From Gemmatimonadales bacterium (GTDB lineage: Bacteria; Gemmatimonadota; Gemmatimonadetes; Gemmatimonadales; GWC2-71-9): 56,417 nt of DNA. Both the position numbers and the translations under genes were made by a program. The stretch spans positions 1-56,417 of the forward strand of contig WVYX01000082.1 of assembly GCA_011772755.1 (NCBI GenBank). The letters run 5' to 3'. Under the pieces are notes generated by a model, which had not been told where the DNA came from, searched no databases, and saw only the letters and a program-made list of their open reading frames with translations. This document shows positions 52,447-56,417 of the stretch, in pieces (position 1 is the first letter of the stretch; each line of letters starts with the position of its first letter).

Positions 52447-52558
52447 CGCGTTAAAACGCGGGCTCGGCTGAAAACCCGTCTTGAAACACGTGGAGCCACC
52501 CGTGCCGCGCTTTTCAAAGCACACCGCACCACCGCCGAGCCTGCGTTTCTAACGCAGG
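52447..52558. repeat. Structured repeat element, copy 2
   Basis: Begins with CGCGTTAAAACGCG (stem), GGGCTCGGC, CCGTCTTGAAACACG, GCTTTTCAAAGC (stem) and GCCGAGCC (pairs with GGGCTCGGC), and ends with CCTGCGTTTCTAACGCAGG (stem). Direct repeat of 51953-52057. Confidence 0.85.
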
Positions 52559-52604
52559 GATTGCCATGGGGGGCGTCAGACTCCCCAGCGCACCGGCGGA
52601 CCTC

Positions 52605-55241
52605 TCACCGCTCCACCTGAACCGTCACGACCTCCCGCGGCGCCGCCTCGAACTCGAGCCGAGTGCCCCCTTCTGATAGCGCGAGCTCACCCTGTCCCGT
52701 CTCGTCCAGGCGGACGCGGCGCGCCCGGACGACCGGGAACGGAACCTTCCACGCGCCCCGAATCGCACTGGACGTCAGGTTCACACACCGGAGCACCAGA
52801 GCGTCCCCCCCCTCACTCGGCTTCGCCGCCTTGAACGCCAGTCCGTCGCCCTCGAGCTCCGGTCCCACAACCACGTCCGGCACTTCGATCCCGTATTGCA
52901 GCATCAGTGATGCCAAGGGGGCGTGAAACTCGTCGGCGAGCCCCTCGATCTCAGCCCACTCGGCCGGCGAGCTGTCCCGCGTCACACTACGCGGCGCCAC
53001 CGCCAGCTCGGCGCGGAACTTTCCCAGCTCTTGAGCTTCGGGAGTGACGCTGGGCCATCCGGCATGACCCGGCCGAGACCGGAGATTGCCCCGGGACAGA
53101 TCGCCCACGGCCCGGAGCAGGGTCACAGCAACAGCCCCCTCCTTCAACTCGTACTCGAACAGCCCGCGGGCGAACACGGTGAGGCCTCCCGGCACGCTCA
53201 CATAGCGGTGCATGGGAGCCGCCCTGACCGGCCACTCCCTGGGGAAGTCATCCACACTGAACGTCTCACGCACCCGGAACACCGGCCCGTACTGCATGTC
53301 GGCTATGCACTGCTCCCCTGAGCATCCCTCGGGCAACGGGAAGACCATCCGGAGCCGGTGGTTCCCCCTCAGATTCTCCCCCTCCACCACCAGGCGTACC
53401 AGGCGAGATCTGGCGTCCAGCCTCGCGTACAGCATCCCCCGGGCACGATCGCCCACGGTGAAGTCCCGGGCGACCGCTGCCACCAGCGGCCCGTTCCAGA
53501 CGGCACGGGTCGATCCCCACTGCGCGTGCAGGGGCCTGTCACCGGGCTCCGGCTCGAACGTGTAGCTGTCTCCTTCGTCCCGCTCGCTCACGATCGCGCC
53601 CACGCCCGTGAACCAGCGATCCCCCGCCCGATCGTGGATCGAGAAGCCCGGTTCCGAACCCTGCTCGACGCTGAACCAGGCTCCCAGCAAGCGACGTCCA
53701 CTCACCCACACGTGCTCGCCGGTGCTCGTCTGTGCCGGCTTCGATTGAACGTGGAACGCCTTTGTGCCGAGGGCGGGCACGTCGTGAACCTCGAGCGCAA
53801 CCCGAAACGCCGCCACCTCGTCCTGGATGGGATAATCCCGAGGACTATCGAGCCGCTCAAAGCCGGGATACCAATCGAGAACCTGCAGCGGCGCGACGGT
53901 TCCGTCCGAGGCCACGAGACTCGGTGGAGCCGGCCACGCCGGAGCCGGCATGCCGCGCCGATCAGCAGGCCGCCCTACGACCACGCGCTCTCGAAACAAG
54001 GCAATCGTCGCCTCGACGACGCCGCTCCGCTGGGAGGGGGATGGGTTGACCAGGACCAGCGTGGGCGACCAGCGATCAGTCGAGTGACGGGCCCGCACCC
54101 GATCCTGATCCAGCCGGTCGTGCAGGGCGTCCACCAGAATTCCCCGGGCCTCGACCGAGACCTGACCTGCCCGGCAGGCCACATCTCGCGCCACCTCGTC
54201 GGTGGTGCATCCCCCAATCGAGTCGTGGAAACAGTTGAGCAGGTGCGCCCGCCACGCCACATCGAGCAGCGGCCGACGATCGGGCCCGCCACCGATCCAG
54301 GCCAGTGCCGCCTGGGGTTCCGCCCAGCGAAGCATGAGCCGCTCTGCTTCGGCGACCGCCTGCTTGCGCCGGCAGCGGGTGGAATGCACGCCCTGCAGAG
54401 TCCAAGAATAGCGGTAGGAGAATCGCAGCTCGCCCCGCACCTCTGGCACATCCAACGCTGCCGGCAACGCCGCGAAGTATTTGGCTGGTGAGGCGAGCCT
54501 GAACTCGTGGTCGTCCACCAGCTCATTCAGCCGTGCCACTATGCGATGAACGCCCGGCTGCAGGGCATGATGATCGGCGCCGTTCATGACGAGCAGGACC
54601 GATGCGACCGCCCGGGGCGCCAACATCGCGCGCATCTCCTCCCAGCGCTGCCTGAGGGCTGCGCGCTCTTCGGGCAGGTTCACGCCGATCTCGAAGCCCG
54701 CGGGCGGGAAGTGGTATGCCAGCACGGCGGCGCCGTCGGGCCCGATCCAGCGAAACAGATCCCGCTCCTGACCCGGCTCGCCCCCGTAGCCCCGCAGGAC
54801 CATGGCATACTCGATCCCGAACCCCGCGAGAATAGTCGGCAGTGCTGCCGGGTGCCCGAAGGCGTCGGGGCTGTAGCCCAGGGCGAGCCAATCACCGTAC
54901 CGCCGCCCATCGGCCCGCCCCACGAGCAGATTCCGCACCAATCCTTCGTCGGACGAGAGCAGCTCGTCGGCCAGCACATACCACGGGCCGACAACCAGTT
55001 TCCCGGCTCGAACCAGCGCCGCGACCCGGTCCGCCTGCTGAGGACGCACGGCCAGGTAGTCCTGCAGCAGCACCGTCTGACCGTCGAGCAGGAACGGCCC
55101 GATCCCCGCATCGGATGCCATCAGCTCGACGGCCTCGTCCAGCATCGCGACCAGGCGCTGCCGGAACCGCGCCGCGGGTTCGTACCACTCCCGGTCCCAG
55201 TGAGTGTGGGGGACGATAAAGACGACGGTGGGGGCCGTCAG
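52605..55241 (-). CDS. GH38-family alpha-mannosidase, apparent CTG start
   Basis: 878 residues if begun at CTG 55241, which has GGAG 7 nt upstream. The first ATG (55145) would delete the metal-site strand 'VVFIVPHTHWDREWYEP' that all GH38 enzymes need (His12, Asp16-equivalent). No ATG, GTG or TTG occurs in frame between the stop codon near 55380 and this strand; the upstream part is a GGAGTAA tandem array. The catalytic Asp (about 126) lies in 'GYSPDAFGHPA', further metal His in 'NGADHHALQPG' and 'FHDSIGG'; a C-terminal beta domain follows. No signal peptide. Probably trims alpha-mannosides in the cytoplasm. Confidence 0.88.
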   Translation of the reverse strand: MTAPTVVFIVPHTHWDREWYEPAARFRQRLVAMLDEAVELMASDAGIGPFLLDGQTVLLQDYLAVRPQQADRVAALVRAGKLVVGPWYVLADELLSSDEGLVRNLLVGRADGRRYGDWLALGYSPDAFGHPAALPTILAGFGIEYAMVLRGYGGEPGQERDLFRWIGPDGAAVLAYHFPPAGFEIGVNLPEERAALRQRWEEMRAMLAPRAVASVLLVMNGADHHALQPGVHRIVARLNELVDDHEFRLASPAKYFAALPAALDVPEVRGELRFSYRYSWTLQGVHSTRCRRKQAVAEAERLMLRWAEPQAALAWIGGGPDRRPLLDVAWRAHLLNCFHDSIGGCTTDEVARDVACRAGQVSVEARGILVDALHDRLDQDRVRARHSTDRWSPTLVLVNPSPSQRSGVVEATIALFRERVVVGRPADRRGMPAPAWPAPPSLVASDGTVAPLQVLDWYPGFERLDSPRDYPIQDEVAAFRVALEVHDVPALGTKAFHVQSKPAQTSTGEHVWVSGRRLLGAWFSVEQGSEPGFSIHDRAGDRWFTGVGAIVSERDEGDSYTFEPEPGDRPLHAQWGSTRAVWNGPLVAAVARDFTVGDRARGMLYARLDARSRLVRLVVEGENLRGNHRLRMVFPLPEGCSGEQCIADMQYGPVFRVRETFSVDDFPREWPVRAAPMHRYVSVPGGLTVFARGLFEYELKEGAVAVTLLRAVGDLSRGNLRSRPGHAGWPSVTPEAQELGKFRAELAVAPRSVTRDSSPAEWAEIEGLADEFHAPLASLMLQYGIEVPDVVVGPELEGDGLAFKAAKPSEGGDALVLRCVNLTSSAIRGAWKVPFPVVRARRVRLDETGQGELALSEGGTRLEFEAAPREVVTVQVER

Positions 55242-55274
55242 GGGTGACTCCGCCGGGACAGAAAGCGGGAAACG

Positions 55275-55432
55275 GGAAGGAGTGAGGTGTGAGGAGTAAG
55301 GAGTGAGGAGTAAGGAACAAGGCGCAACGAGTTGTGGCTTGGGAAGTGAGACCGAAGTCTCCTGCGGTCGGGTTGGAGGCTAGTCCTCCTCACTCCTCAC
55401 CCCTCACTCCTTACTCCTTACCGCTCACTGCC
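55275..55432. repeat. Inverted GGAGTAAGGAGTGA arrays (family E)
   Basis: Left arm (55278-55318) GAGTAAGGAGTGAGGAGTAA type, right arm (55384-55420) the reverse complement CTCACTCCTTACTCCTTA type, with about 65 nt between. In minus orientation the right arm begins 4 nt after the TGA of the protease gene, and the left arm abuts the start region of the mannosidase gene. Confidence 0.9.
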
Positions 55433-56417
55433 CCAGCCCCAGCTCTGTCTTGGCCGCCGCCGGAAGGAGCGGCACCAGCTTCGGAACCGGGACCGCGAAC
55501 GCCAGGCCGGTTGCCTCCGCGAGTCCGGCTCGATGGACCGCGACCACGTCGCCAGCCGAGTTGAAGATCGGGCTCCCGCTGGAACCGCCGATGGTGAAGC
55601 CGTCGAAGTTGATGACGTCGGCAGTCACCTTGCTGAAGATCCCCGCGGTCATTGTGGTCCTGACGGTTCGGGTGGCGTCCAACGCGTTGCCCAAACCTGC
55701 CGGGAAGCCGATGAGGGCGGCGGGTTCACCTTGCTGCGCGTTGCTGCCGGACCAGTCGATGCTCGCCACACGACTTCCGTCGTGGCCGGAGATCTTGAGC
55801 ACGGCGAGATCCGGGCCGCTGGCCGGGGCCGCCCGCACCACCTCCGCCCGCCGCATGCGTTGCTGGTCCGCCATCGTCACGAAGACGGAATCGGGGGAGC
55901 GCCCCCGATGCATGACCACATGGCGGTTGGTCACGAAATACCCGGAGGGTGTAATGGCGAATCCTGATCCGTCGTAGATCTCCGGGCCGACATAGGCCGT
56001 AACGAGCCCTACCGCGGCTTGATTGGCCTGGGCGAGAGCGGCAAGGTTGGCACCTCCCCCTCGCACAGTACGCAACTGCGCCGCGATCGCCGTGGCGCGA
56101 TCTTCCGCAGCCTGCACCGCATTGCGCAGGCTATCCAGCAGATCGCTCGATGCCGTCGCCGTACTCGCGCGGTTCAACTCTCCCCGCAACCGCTGCAGCT
56201 CGTTCTGAGCCTGTCTCCTCATCGAATCGCCGGCGGCGAGCTGCTGACTTAGCGACGCCTCGGCACGCTCCAACGCCGCCTCCAGAGCCGTCGTGCGGGC
56301 TTGCGCCTCACCGAGGGCCACCCGGAGGCTCTCCACCACCGCCGCGGGGGCCGAGCCGGCCCTGGCCTCATCCAGCTCCTGCCGCAGCCGGTCATACTCG
56401 GCAGCCGCGGCATTCCG
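55425..56417 (-). CDS. Trypsin-like (S1C) serine protease with N-terminal coiled coil, 5' end outside window
   Basis: At least 330 residues; the frame is open to the right window edge, so the N-terminus is missing. The visible part starts as a long coiled coil (Leu/Ala/Glu/Gln heptads, 'LRQELDEARAG', 'LEAALERAEASLSQQLAAGD', 'LQRLRGELNRA'). A chymotrypsin-fold protease follows, with triad His in 'VTNRHVV', Asp in 'GPDLAVLKI' and Ser in 'GGSSGSPIFN'. It resembles HtrA-type trypsin domains without a PDZ domain. The coiled coil may bind a partner; a kinase- or zinc-ribbon-type upstream domain is possible but unseen. Confidence 0.88.
   Translation of the reverse strand, partial: RNAAAAEYDRLRQELDEARAGSAPAAVVESLRVALGEAQARTTALEAALERAEASLSQQLAAGDSMRRQAQNELQRLRGELNRASTATASSDLLDSLRNAVQAAEDRATAIAAQLRTVRGGGANLAALAQANQAAVGLVTAYVGPEIYDGSGFAITPSGYFVTNRHVVMHRGRSPDSVFVTMADQQRMRRAEVVRAAPASGPDLAVLKISGHDGSRVASIDWSGSNAQQGEPAALIGFPAGLGNALDATRTVRTTMTAGIFSKVTADVINFDGFTIGGSSGSPIFNSAGDVVAVHRAGLAEATGLAFAVPVPKLVPLLPAAAKTELGLGQ

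Noticed and set aside
1-56417. tRNA, rRNA, riboswitch or prophage genes
   Set aside because: No cloverleaf, rRNA core motif, riboswitch consensus, integrase or phage structural gene was recognised by eye.

Overview
The window is high-GC bacterial chromosome with tightly packed genes, many GTG or TTG starts and many 1-20 nt overlaps. The combination of a complete alternative complex III operon (actABCDEF), a sphingolipid-type operon, secreted M6 and S9 peptidases and a VIT/VWA protein beside an ECF sigma/anti-sigma pair fits a didermal bacterium of the Gemmatimonadota type. That placement is inferred from gene content; no rRNA or tRNA gene is visible.

Layout. 1-7.4 kb: secreted proteins on the minus strand (Ig-like lipoprotein, S9 peptidase, and an M6 metalloprotease with a dockerin-like C-terminus translationally coupled to a small, possibly cohesin-like lipoprotein). 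7.6-11.9 kb: a four-gene plus-strand operon, each gene overlapping the next by 4 nt, that reads as sphingolipid synthesis: serine palmitoyltransferase, GNAT-like acyltransferase, extended SDR reductase and a PAP2/Aur1-like membrane enzyme. 12-18 kb: secreted or lipid-anchored proteins, an alkaline-phosphatase-fold enzyme, a cupredoxin, a cysteine-rich protein and a rhodanese/persulfide-dioxygenase-like fusion. 18-25 kb: TonB, an internally duplicated secreted protein, then VIT/VWA, ECF sigma and anti-sigma. 25.4-34.4 kb, minus strand: actABCDEF, then an AhpD-like protein and XdhC. 34.6-36.7 kb: Ser/Thr kinase with zinc ribbon and HEAT-like repeats. 36.7-51 kb: a long overlapping minus-strand operon (oligopeptide-type binding lipoprotein, GHMP kinase, heparinase-like lyase, TrmJ-like methyltransferase, class III aminotransferase, two amidohydrolases, DapA-like, DHOD-like, enolase superfamily) divergent from two ABC permeases; its substrate is unknown. 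51-56.4 kb: small membrane protein, a repeat-rich gap with a 5'-truncated gene, a GH38 alpha-mannosidase with an apparent CTG start, and a partial trypsin-like protease.

The strongest unexplained signal is a set of short-period (7-10 nt) degenerate tandem arrays. They belong to several unrelated sequence families, are usually arranged as inverted arms, and sit at or within a few bases of stop codons. Some lie in frame inside genes, some supply the stop codon, and one may have removed a start codon. A separate structured element occurs in three copies whose small stems appear to covary, and a MITE-like inverted repeat lies near 25.3 kb.
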